The notes under the pieces: generated by a model | Databases searched by the model: none | The model's input: only the letters and a program-made list of their open reading frames with translations | What the model was told of the DNA's origin: nothing | Position numbers and translations under genes: made by a program | In this document: one piece after another, positions 37,348-46,700 of the stretch | Numbering within the stretch: the first letter of the stretch is position 1 | Layout: the number at the start of each line of letters is the position of its first letter | DNA from: Nipponacmea schrenckii | Taxonomy: Eukaryota; Mollusca; Gastropoda; Lottiidae | NCBI GenBank assembly: GCA_030562195.1 | Contig: JAUJPP010000006.1 | Coordinates: 6,324,001 to 6,388,000, forward strand | Direction: 5' to 3' | DNA length: 64,000 nt

Positions 37348-39165
37348 GATAACGAAAGTGGTGAATGGACGAAAGTCAACGGCTGACACAGTTATAGACT
37401 TTCTAGGTGATTTCGGGAGAAGCGTTGAAATTGAGGAGGAGAATTCATGACAAAAGCAGAAGCTAATAACAAAGCGAGCACTGCTGCATCCAAGCACACC
37501 TGGTGTCAACGAGTTGCAGGCATCGTCACTGTCCTCCAGAAATTAGAGCGACAATTCCACCAATAGCCCTGACGTTCGCGACTTTCTTGATATCGTAGCC
37601 ATGGATACATCATGCAGTCCATCGTGGCTGCTCTGCTATCATTCTCCGCCAATCTGGTGGAGGCTTCTTCAGAGAGTCAAATAGAATACACCCTCAATCT
37701 CTCTTCCTATTTAAAGGGAAGTAATCACTATTTGGTCTGTTCAACCCTTACAAAATGGATTCAGACCACAAACACAAAAATAACTGACACGGAAGTTCTT
37801 AAATGGGCTTGACTAGCAAGTGTGATCACTGCCAAACATAAGGCACATAAACCCCGGGCAGGCTACAACATTCGCATACATCTCCTTCAACTACTCTATT
37901 TGAACTATGCCTAGGTAACTATCTTGTCAGCAGACAGTCTGAGCACATACATCTCTCAATACATTTCAGCTAAGTATTAAAATCTGGGAGATACACAGTA
38001 CCTAATTTTAAGTTCAAGGAAAAATTCAATGTGCCAACGAGATCTATATAAAAAACGTTTTTGCCTCACTTCATCTTATGCTCGATATTATCTTGATTTT
38101 TGTGTCAATAGCATGTAGTTGTTCCACTACTTCAAAATGGCGGCCTATTTAGCAATTTATTGTTACGATATTGGGAAGTAATAAACTATAATAAATGCTA
38201 GTTTTTTGTGCTTTATATACCATTCATTTCAGAAGCCCTACACTGGTTTCAATCACAGCAATTGTCTAACAATGGGATAATCCATGAGTGGGCTTAAAAA
38301 TCGATTCTTCATAAATCATGTTCGAATGTCTAAAAGATAACTTCAATATTGACCAGAAAAAAAACCTAAAAAGTAAAGTACGAAACGTTGCGTAACAATA
38401 CTCAACACATTCTAATTCAAATTGTGGGACGTTCCGTACCAAACTAATGAGTTTTCTGTATATAGATTTCAATTAACTCTTGTTAATTCTTTTGACAATA
38501 TATTAGTTTCAAACTATTTAGAAGGTTCGCCTCAAAATTCATAAAGTTTAAATACCGGTACGTAAAAAGTGGTCCATATTGTATGCCGTCATATATATCA
38601 CACTGCAGTAACATACCAAGACAATTAGGGATAATAGAAAATCATATAATAGTTGGTGATGTAGCACACACATTACTTATAACTCACAAATCCAACGAGT
38701 CACCACAGTGCATCGCACTGTCAAGTACCATGTCCTAGAATGGCCCTATAAGGCGCCTATACCGCCATACTTCAGTATCCTATCGCTACTGGAACTGATG
38801 ATCAGAATAAGTTCATATTTAAGAGACGTATGACAAGTATGTTATGTTTTAAAGAAAGTCAACATTTTTTAAACATCCTCTTCTGATAGCTCTTGACGAA
38901 ATACTTTGAGTTATTATTATTATAATTATTATTTTTATTAGTATTAGTATTAGTATTAGTATTATTATTATTAACAACAATGAATGTACATGTATCTTCT
39001 TCCGGTTTTAGAAATAAAAAAATAGGCTTATAGGCATAGGTATATCCTTTAATCTGGATTTTGATTTTGAATGAGGATATGTATAAATTATAGATATTAA
39101 AAGTGTTCATAAAGTGAATAGATGAAAGAAAGAAGTTTCTTATCCTAGATACACATCTTTTTCAA
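37348..39165. other. Non-coding with a coding-like patch
   Basis: The + strand from about 37440 to 37812 has open pieces in changing frames (for example 37612-37812, 66 codons, and AEANNKASTAASKHTWCQRV near 37450-37510). It is less AT-rich than its surroundings and may continue the transposon-like sequence before it. I do not recognise a family. From 37830 on nothing is seen except the microsatellite at 38911-38973. Confidence 0.4.
38911..38973. repeat. TTA / TTAGTA compound microsatellite
   Basis: TTA repeats give way to four TTAGTA-type hexamers and return to TTA. It has no flanking retroelement features. Confidence 0.85.
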
Positions 39166-39169
39166 TCTA

Positions 39170-39403
39170 TTGAGTCGAAGTGAATTTTCTCCAGTAATCC
39201 GAGATCCTGCTGCTATGACCATGCATGGTCTTAAATTTACTCTTGACCCTCATAACATGATTTGGGGTACACTGTGTATCGGGGTGAACAAAGTGATGTT
39301 TATGGTTCATGGCTTCATGTACATATCCAAGATTTCCCAATCTATGGTACGTGCCCATATGTTTAAACGACTGGTTCACACTATTGTTAACTTATCGGAA
39401 TAA
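39170..39403 (-). pseudogene. ISXO2/Merlin-type transposase C-terminal fragment
   Basis: On the minus strand residues of the open frame read GTYHRLGNLGYVHEAMNHKH, then HFVHPDTQCTPNHV and KTMHGHSS. This matches the ISXO2-like (IS1016/Merlin) transposase core: (D-x-W-x-x-Y) x-x-L-x-x-x-G-Y-x-H-x-x-V-N-H, then x-F-V-x-P-x-x-G-x-H-T-N-x-(V/I)-E, where the last acidic residue belongs to the DDE triad. Here H-T-N-x-x-E has become TPNHVM, so the catalytic Glu is gone, and the first Asp lies outside the surviving segment. The frame ends at a stop near 39167. This is a short fossil that lies about 50 bp from dispersed repeat copy 2. Confidence 0.7.
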
Positions 39404-39454
39404 GTATAAAAGCGTCCCTCCTATGAACACATTCTAAAAAAATCCGAGCAGGGT

Positions 39455-39486
39455 CATAACCCCTAAAAATCATAACCCCTAAAAAT
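39455..39486. repeat. Tandem duplication, 2 x 16 bp
   Basis: CATAACCCCTAAAAAT occurs twice in a row (39455-39470 and 39471-39486), exactly at the left edge of dispersed repeat copy 2. Confidence 0.9.
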
Positions 39487-39840
39487 CTATTTTCAATCCA
39501 TTTCCACAATTTTGCCGGTTCTACCGAACTGCTGCGGATGGTACTCGACCCACATGTTGCGACAAAAGGTAGTTCCAATCCACAATTATTCTTTCCAAAC
39601 CAATTATCAACGTGTAAATAGTATCAAGGATAGACATACCCCTAAAAGACCCACACCCACATGACCAAATATATGTTAGACCCAGAAGTAGCCATATGGG
39701 CAGTCGATTTCCTTGTTTAAAAATACTTATTTATTATATTCTGGAAGGAAAATGTAGTGAGAGGGGGTAAAAGGCCACGTTTTCTGCAATACAATGACAT
39801 TCTGGTATGAGAAATGTTGTATTCAAAATGCCTACCAATT
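39481..39840 (+). repeat. Dispersed repeat, copy 2
   Basis: Same sequence and orientation as 36924-37347, offset 2557 bp at the left end, with an internal ~60-bp deletion relative to copy 1. Phrases such as GGATGGTACTCGACCCA, AGTATCAAGGATAGACAT and GTGAGAGGGGGTAAAAGG are nearly identical. Confidence 0.85.
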
Positions 39841-40245
39841 GTAATTAAATATAGATCACCATAAATAGACATATCTGGCAGACCAAGCGGTGCAACAGCC
39901 ATGAGTCTAATGATTAGAAAGATAAAATGAGTTATTCTACATCTGTTTTGGACACATTACTGAACTAATAATACATGAACTGAATGAGAGTCACTTTATG
40001 TAGCGGTAGGACGATTTTGCACCCTAAGGTCGACACTATGCGATAAGACTGGATAAAAAACTGGACGATCCCTGCATCGATGACCGCCATAATGTAACTC
40101 AAGGTGGTCCGAAAGGTAACGTTTCTACACCGATGGTAAACATAACCCAGATAATAGTATTACCGTGTTGGGGTTTTATATCCCGTTCGTGCAGTACAAT
40201 GATTATTGAGCGAGTACTTAATAATATGTTCATTCGTAATTTATA
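39841..40245. other. Non-coding spacer
   Basis: Between dispersed repeat copy 2 and the end of the LINE. Probably includes LINE 3' UTR sequence on the minus strand, but the end cannot be placed and no tail repeat is visible. Confidence 0.4.
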
Positions 40246-40248
40246 CAA

Positions 40249-40519
40249 TTACACAAGTTTGAATACAATAAATAATACAATATTTAATTCTATAACTTTG
40301 GTGATCTCCTTTCTCATATCTATGTTTCTATAGTTTATTTCTCTGAACCCGATCATATCATTTATTGCACAGACAGTCTGCACATCGGTCTCACAATTAA
40401 GTTATTTGCTCTTACTACATAATTTATCAATTAATACACATGGTTTTAACTTATTAATGTCGGATTTACATATATTATATTTATGGTTAAGTATATTTAT
40501 AACTTAAGAATCCGTTTCA
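40249..40519 (-). pseudogene. LINE ORF2 C-terminal domain, part 2
   Basis: Continues from part 1 on the far side of the foldback element with LKRILKL and, after several stops and frame changes, CAINDMIGFREINYRNIDMR with the final stop at 40249-40251. The A-I-x-D-(M/L)-I-x-F-R ending is typical of the C-terminus of this LINE type. More decayed than part 1, although both belonged to one reading frame. Confidence 0.7.
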
Positions 40520-42422
40520 ATAATTTTATGGAAGACAATCCCTGCCAAAATTAATCATTCTTAATGAATAATTCGGTGCCAAACATTAGTACAGTAAAAT
40601 CAACATTTGTACAATTAATTTGACATTTGTTCGCTAAATCAATAATTTGTTGTTAGAAATTTATCATTCGAATAAAGCATATTACTGAACAAATTAACGA
40701 TCAACGCCGAATGAAGTTTACCGAACAAATGTTGAAAAACATTTCTCGCATTTCATGAGAACTATATCATTATGACGACAAGTGGCGCTGCTCAATTTGA
40801 GCTAGGGCCTCGTCCCTATTTGTCTGGCCAATTTTTATGGCCGGCCAGTGGCTGTGTACAAAGTAAAGAATCTTATTATGAATTCTAATTTTATGATAAA
40901 AAGCGAAGTTTTTAATCAAACTCTTGGTCTTGGTTTCTTCAGACGTATCTAATATCTAAAATTCCAATATAGTAGTATTTTCATGCCAAGCAGAGTTACT
41001 GGCCAGTTAGAGATGAAAACTCTTCAAGGCCAATTTTCTGTAAAAAAGGGTAATTTTTTAACAGTCCACGCTGATGGTGGTGGGGTATATTTTTTGTTGG
41101 AATTTGGTAGAATCCTAACCACATGGTACCTTCATACCTGAGAATAAATAAAAAATTCCAAAGAAATAGTATTTTTATGCCAAACTTTGTTACTGGTCAG
41201 TCAGTGATGAAGAATCTCCATGGCCAATTTTTGAAAAATGGACAATTTTTGAATAGTCCGCGCTGATGGTGGTGGGGTATATTTTTTGATGGAATTGGCA
41301 GAATCCCAACCTCATGGTGCTTCAGACCTGTGAATATCCCAAAAATTAAAAAAAGAAATAGTATTTTCATGCCAAACTTAGTGACTGGCCAGTCAGTGTT
41401 GAAGACTCTTCATGCCCTCTTCAGTCCACGGTGATGGTGGTGGGGCATAATTTTCAGGCCTTCAGACCTGTAAATATGCCAAAAATTCCAATATAATGGT
41501 ATTTTCATGCCAAACTCAGTGACTGGCCAGTCAGTGATGAAAACTCTTCATAGCCATCTTTTGAATTTTTGAATAGTCCACGCTGATGGTGGTGGGGTAT
41601 ATTTTTTGTTGGAATTGGCAGAATATTAACCATATGGTGCCTTCATACCTGTAAATAAATCAAAAATTCTAAAGAAATAGTATTTTCATGCCAAACTTTG
41701 TTACTGGGCAGTCAGTGATGAAGACTCTTCATGGCCAATTTTTGAAAAAATGAACAATGTTAGAAAAGTACACGCTGATGATGGAATTGGCAGAATCCGA
41801 ACCAAATGGTGGCCTCAGACCTGAATGCTCCACCACCATCAGCGTGGACTGTTAAAAATTTGGCAATTTTTCAAAAATTGGCCATGAAGAGTCCTCATCT
41901 CTAACTGGCCAGTAACTAAGCTTGGCATGAAAATACTATTATATATTCACAGGTCTGAAGAAACCATGTTGATGGGATTTTGCCAATTCCATCAAAATAT
42001 CTGCCGCCCTCCCCCCACCATCACTGTGGACTGTACAAAAATTGGCCATTTTTCAAAACATTATAGGCACCATATTTATCTCAAAATCTCACATTCCAAT
42101 AGATAAAGAGGACCAAGAGTTTGATTTAAAAATTCCCTTTTTATCATAAAATTGGAATTCATAATAAGATTCTTTACTTTGTACACAGCCACTGGCCGGC
42201 CATAAAAATTGGCCAGACAAATAGGTACGAAGCCCCAACTCAAATTGAGCAGCGCCACTTGTCGTCATAATGATATCGTTCTCATGAAATGCGAGAAATA
42301 TTTTTCAACATTTGTTCGGTAAACTTCATTCGGCGTTATGAAGTGGGCATTATTAGTTCGGCTTGATCGTTAATTTGTTCAGTAATATTCTTTATTCGAA
42401 TGGGATTGTCTTCCATATAATT
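40520..42422. mobile_element. Foldback element with tandem core, 6-bp target duplication
   Basis: The ends read ATGGAAGACAATCCC (from 40528) and GGGATTGTCTTCCAT (to 42416). Long inverted arms run roughly 40526-41100 and 41825-42416. They share, in opposite orientation, CGCCGAATGAAGTTTACC, AGTGGCGCTGCTCAATTTGA, GGCCGGCCAGTGGCTGTGTA and CAAACTCTTGGTC. The left arm has an extra ~125 bp (40541-40667) and the right an extra ~25 bp. The centre is a tandem array. ATAATT flanks it at 40520-40525 and 42417-42422. No ORF, so it is non-autonomous. Superfamily unknown to me. Confidence 0.85.
41000..41825. repeat. Tandem core of the foldback element
   Basis: Unit of about 150-190 bp carrying AGTCCACGCTGATGGTGGTG, GGGGTATATTTTTTG, GGAATTGGCAGAATCC, TTCATGCCAAACTTTG and ACTGGCCAGTCAGTGATGAA. 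Anchors CTGATGGTGG occur at 41071, 41263, about 41431, 41583 and (eroded) 41774. The same unit appears inverted at 41826-42060 as part of the right arm. Confidence 0.85.
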
Positions 42423-42613
42423 GACACTCTATATTGTCATCATCACAGTTTAAATGTAAGTACTTAGAATGTGTTCGTTGTGGTATGTCAAAGTTTCGTT
42501 TTACTATCTTTCGCCATGCTACATATAAGTTTTCAATAGTATTATGTGAGGAATCTAACAATTGTGACCAATATAATGGCATACAAAAGGTCTTAGATAA
42601 CTGATATTTTACA
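42423..42613 (-). pseudogene. LINE ORF2 C-terminal domain, part 1
   Basis: Reads KYQLSKTFCMPLYWSQLLD, then LYVAWRKIVKRNFDIPQRTH and ending DDDNIECQL at the foldback element. The pattern (F)C-MPLYG-SQLWD...AWRK-(A/V)-x-R-x-(L/F)-x-(I/L)-P-x-RTH is the conserved post-RT region of several LINE clades. The frame is open for its whole length. Confidence 0.85.
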
Positions 42614-42955
42614 TTACCTTAAAGTTACATTTGATCTAATAAGGAAACTATCACTATGTTCCTGTTGAAAGTACCAGTGCTCTTGTATAAAAATCACATC
42701 ACACATACCAAAAAGTTTCTGAATGTAATCAATTCTTCCAACACCATGACCATGAGAGTTGTGCAATTTGAGAGTTTCTTGTCCATTAAATCTGTTCAAT
42801 TGTAGACGTGCCACCATGGCGAAAGTACTTTCTGACACATACGCCTTCTGGTCATAAAGTTTCATCGAATAACTTTGGGAACTCAGATAATGGAACCGAA
42901 TGAAGAAAGGATTGTAAGTAGCATTTGGGTTTGAGACGCAGCTTATCTGTTTCAC
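42614..42955 (-). pseudogene. LINE endonuclease N-terminal fragment
   Basis: 113 open codons. The first ~55 residues look like the end of the ORF1 RRM region (KQISCVSNPNATYNPFFIRF). Residues 62-66 and following (LKLHNSHGHGVGRIDYIQKL) and 85-94 (CDVIFIQEHW) match the start of an apurinic-type LINE endonuclease, where N and the QEHW glutamate belong to the active site (N/H-x-x-G and x-L-Q-E-x-W). The domain stops after about 45 residues and the ORF2 C-terminus follows within a few bases. The endonuclease is therefore cut short by the same deletion that removed the RT. Confidence 0.75.
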
Positions 42956-42981
42956 TGTAAATTCGTTACATGCTAGGAAAT

Positions 42982-43705
42982 TTAGTTTTCTGTTGCACTG
43001 GAGTCAACTCGATAGATAAAAAGTTCTTCGTTCTGGTGCCCCTTTGAAGTGTGAGGATTTTGAATTTGATTTACTTTGAATAATACTTCGACGCGTTCTC
43101 TCCTGTTTCTTTTTGACGTATGTTGGTGTCTCAAATTCTTTTCATCGTTTCGAATTAATTTACTTGATTCACTGGCAGTAGTATCCTGCGACACAACACT
43201 ATCAACCGAAATGTCTCGGGCTACGGGTGCCTTACTATTGGTTTGGTTTCTATCTTTTTTAACATGAATGAGCCTTTTTGATCTCTGTGCTTGCTTTGAT
43301 GTTTTAGAAATTGGCTCAGGATTCTCTGTAATCTTGCAAGATTCTTTAACGCATTGTGAGTAGGGTTTGCTGGTTTTAGGTTGTCACAGACTGTATATTC
43401 TAGTATATTTTGAAATTCTGGCATTTTGGCTTCCAGGCGGTTTATTCTCTCTGCTATGGATATATTATTTATTTCTTCAGGAATGCTTCGGGGAATGTTT
43501 CGAAGGTCCATTGCATTAATCAGAACTTTGGGCATCTGACCAGCTTTGTCCAGTTTCTCGATGGCACACAATGTCTAGAAGATGAGCCTCCTTCTCAGAA
43601 CGAACTACAGAGTCTTTCCTCTTGGCCTTTTCTCCTAACAACTGAGTATCAACTATTTTCACTTGTTTTATTTGTGTGTCTGCAGCTAACATGAACCATA
43701 ATCAA
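42982..43705 (-). pseudogene. LINE ORF1-like protein remnant
   Basis: Two frames join near 43571. The upper frame reads VKIVDTQLLGEKAKRKDSVV and then HLLDIVC. The lower frame (43571-43221, 116 codons) reads AIEKLDKAGQMPKVLINAMD, then IPRSIPEEINNIS (residues 26-38) and a short coiled-coil-like stretch (SIAERINRLEAKM). The block PKxLI-A-x-(D/L)-(L)-x-x-IPRS-x-PEE(I/L)N-(D/N) is familiar from the first ORF of a group of invertebrate LINEs. A further frame (43194-42982) ends with EELFIYRVDSSATEN, like the start of an RRM-type domain (E/D-L-F-V-Y-R-V-D). ORF1 proteins bind the element RNA. Frame breaks show decay. Confidence 0.7.
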
Positions 43706-46700
43706 ACTAATTTATTGAAAATGAATATTAGAGAAGCCAGGGAGTTCAGACCAATGCTATGTGTGTGTGTGGTGCCTTTCTTAGAATTGATATTGAAGTA
43801 ATGCCAAGATTCTGTTTTAGTGTGTGTGGTCTATAACAGAAGTTGCTTCCCTTTAACCATGTACTTGATGTATGACATTCGCCAACATCTGTAAGTATCA
43901 CTGCAAAATAAACAAACCCTGCGCCACCTGTTCACCATTTATATTGTCACGTGATATGAAAATAGCAACTGCTTATTGATGGCAGGTGATATCATATGTG
44001 TAACTGAGGTTCTGAAAAGGAAAATTGAAAAGCGTATAATAATTACAAACTTCCTTTTTCGAAAGGTTTGTACTTATTTTTTTTAAAGAGTTTAAAATTT
44101 TTAAAATCTTTAACGCGGATAAGAGCAGAATCCAAAACATTTGTTCATTATTTAGTTGATTCATATTTATTCATAACTTGATCATTTTTTTATACGTGAT
44201 TCTTAAACATTTAACCACTTTAAAATGTTAAATAATTTAAAAATCCAAATATAAACCTGAATATCGAGGTAAAATCCTTTGGAACACTCACCCTCTAATA
44301 GTAGGTTTCGATCAACGACTTCTCTAATTAAATGTGTTCGCAGAATGAGATTAAATTCCAGCCCAGACAGGGCCTCAGACGAAAGGAGGTATGCGAAAGT
44401 TAATAGAAGGGTAACCAGCTAGAATAAGAAAGTTAATTGTAGGGGAGTGAAACCGTCCTAGTAAAATAATCACAGATACAGGCTGTGACAAGATGTTTTA
44501 CACGTGTCATACAGAAATATATCCCACACATTGTGAGAATTACACTCGTTTACATCGTCTGAAGCAGATTTTCTACTGAGGCTTTTAAGTTCCTGAACAC
44601 CTAACAAACTAATATAACCTTTATATCATCAGTATATTTGAAAATAGAATGCGTGGAACTGTTTCAATTACACATAACATGCAAGAAAGGTTTATTTGTG
44701 AGGCAGAATTGAATATCTTTGATATCATTTTGTCAACATATTTAATCCATATTTTAGCACATGAGATCGACAGAATATTTTTATATATATCTTGTATAAT
44801 GAAGACCATTTGTGTTGTATATTTCTACAAATGTGTGAATGTAAAATATGAAAACAAATAGTAGCAAGAAAACATCAGTAGATGAATGTTTGACACATTG
44901 GAAATTAGCATACTCTTGACATTTTCAATACAAACAAAGAAATAAACATGCAAATGACAGACTTTAACATCGAGGAGAGGACTATATTGTTCATCATTTT
45001 TTGAAGATATTTGTATGTAATTTGCATCTAAAATTTTGAAACAGTTACTGCACAAACGAAAACGGAACAGTTTCTTCGTGATCTTATTAATTCGATTTTC
45101 TGTGAATTAATTTTTCTCCAAATAACTTACAATATTGTTCTATAGGTAATACTTTTTAGGAATTATTCAAGTGATCGACGCGTATCTTGGGCGAAAGTTC
45201 CCACTGCTGATGTCTGCTGAATGTAGACGTATGATGACTGTTTTTCTGAATATTTATAAACAGTAGTCGAACACATTTATACGACATCCAACCAATGATC
45301 TTTATTAATCAGTAAGTGATCACAAATCTGACCGACGAAACTCCAGCCTACTTATGTATCCATAATCATCCCTGTTTGAAAATTACGTTGACGACTCGTC
45401 TTATCAATTTCCTTTTATAGACTCTGTAAAAATCACGAAAGACTTTCAGGCAACCGATCAACTAGTGAACGAAAAATGTGAAAATCCTCGCGCTTGAGGT
45501 ATTTTTGATTGAACAATACGATTTTCTTGTAGTTTTGATAATTCTTTAAACTATTTACATTCAGATCGAAAACTGAAGAAACATGGTCATTACAGCTTAC
45601 AGTTACAGTTTTAAACCAGCGTAATTTGATATATAAAATAAAAAATACAGGAATCGCGAATTTAAGTCTACTCAGCACAGATTTTAATCAACCAAAAAAA
45701 AATATTTCATGAATGTCAAACGATGGTAACATGTTGGTGACAATTTAAAACCTTTTCTGAAATTAAAATTCACCAAGCAATTTCAATTAAGGCGTTATAT
45801 CTGAACTAAAATTTAAGAAATTCAATGTTGACACTCAAGATTAATGTGGGATTGTTTATATGCATATTTTCGTAAATACATCTGGAAAATATACATCTTA
45901 AAAATACATCAAAACGCTTACTGGGAGTTAAGGTATAAAAATTCTAATAAATATTTCCCAGTAAAATACAGGTATCCTAAATTTAGCATTTTAAGCCTGT
46001 CTTCAAGAGTCTACCATATTTTTATTTTATCCTTGATTGAAACGCAATGTATGGTTACTGTATGGAAGGCAATAATATCAACTAAAAAGTCTTTAATTAA
46101 TTCATACATATCGTAATTGAAATAGATTATGCTTTGAATATTGTATAATGTTCGGGAGAGCAATATGAAACACTTTAAATAAAATGTTCCAGAAACTTTT
46201 AGTAGTTAGTGGCCAAATCTATTCTCGTTACTAATTGCGTTAAAAATAGCTATGATAGTAACATTTTGTCAATCTTGTTCTGTATAGGTTTTCAGAGAAG
46301 TGGTAAAGGTTTGGTAACAGAGCAAAAAATAATTAGGACAAAATGGTCAAGTGAATATTATTTTAATAATAAAACATTACCTATAATATTCAGAATAAAC
46401 ATTGTGGAAGTGAGGACGCTTTGCTTACTCACGACAATTAAAGAAAGTTGGTCACATTTAATAATATTACATTATGCGATTCCTTCAAGAATACTATCAG
46501 CTTTACGTAATCTACCAATGTAATTATTACGAATGTACTACATACAATACAAACGTGTAAGACTCTATTCTGCAAATTACCAGATGTTACTAACCAATAA
46601 AAACCCAAAAACTCAGAAGCTTATTAATTTAGATGCAGGGTTCAATTCCGGCATACTGTTCAGTCGAAGATAACAAAAGTTAACGACCTCCACGGTAGTA

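Larger units (their letters stand above)
40249..43705 (-). mobile_element. LINE (non-LTR retrotransposon) remnant split by a foldback element
   Basis: On the minus strand, from 43705 down, pieces appear in LINE order: an ORF1-like protein (43705-42982), its RRM-like end passing into the endonuclease start (42955-42614), then the ORF2 C-terminal domain (42613-42423 and, beyond the foldback insertion, 40519-40249). The RT domain, which should lie between endonuclease and C-terminal domain, is missing. Clade cannot be fixed without RT. It is a different family from the LINE at 25.6-26.6 kb, because the C-terminal domains differ in motif order. Confidence 0.85.

Noticed and set aside
38859..39110. 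Minus frame rich in N and T
   Set aside because: The Asn/Thr run is the TTA/TTAGTA microsatellite, not a protein domain.
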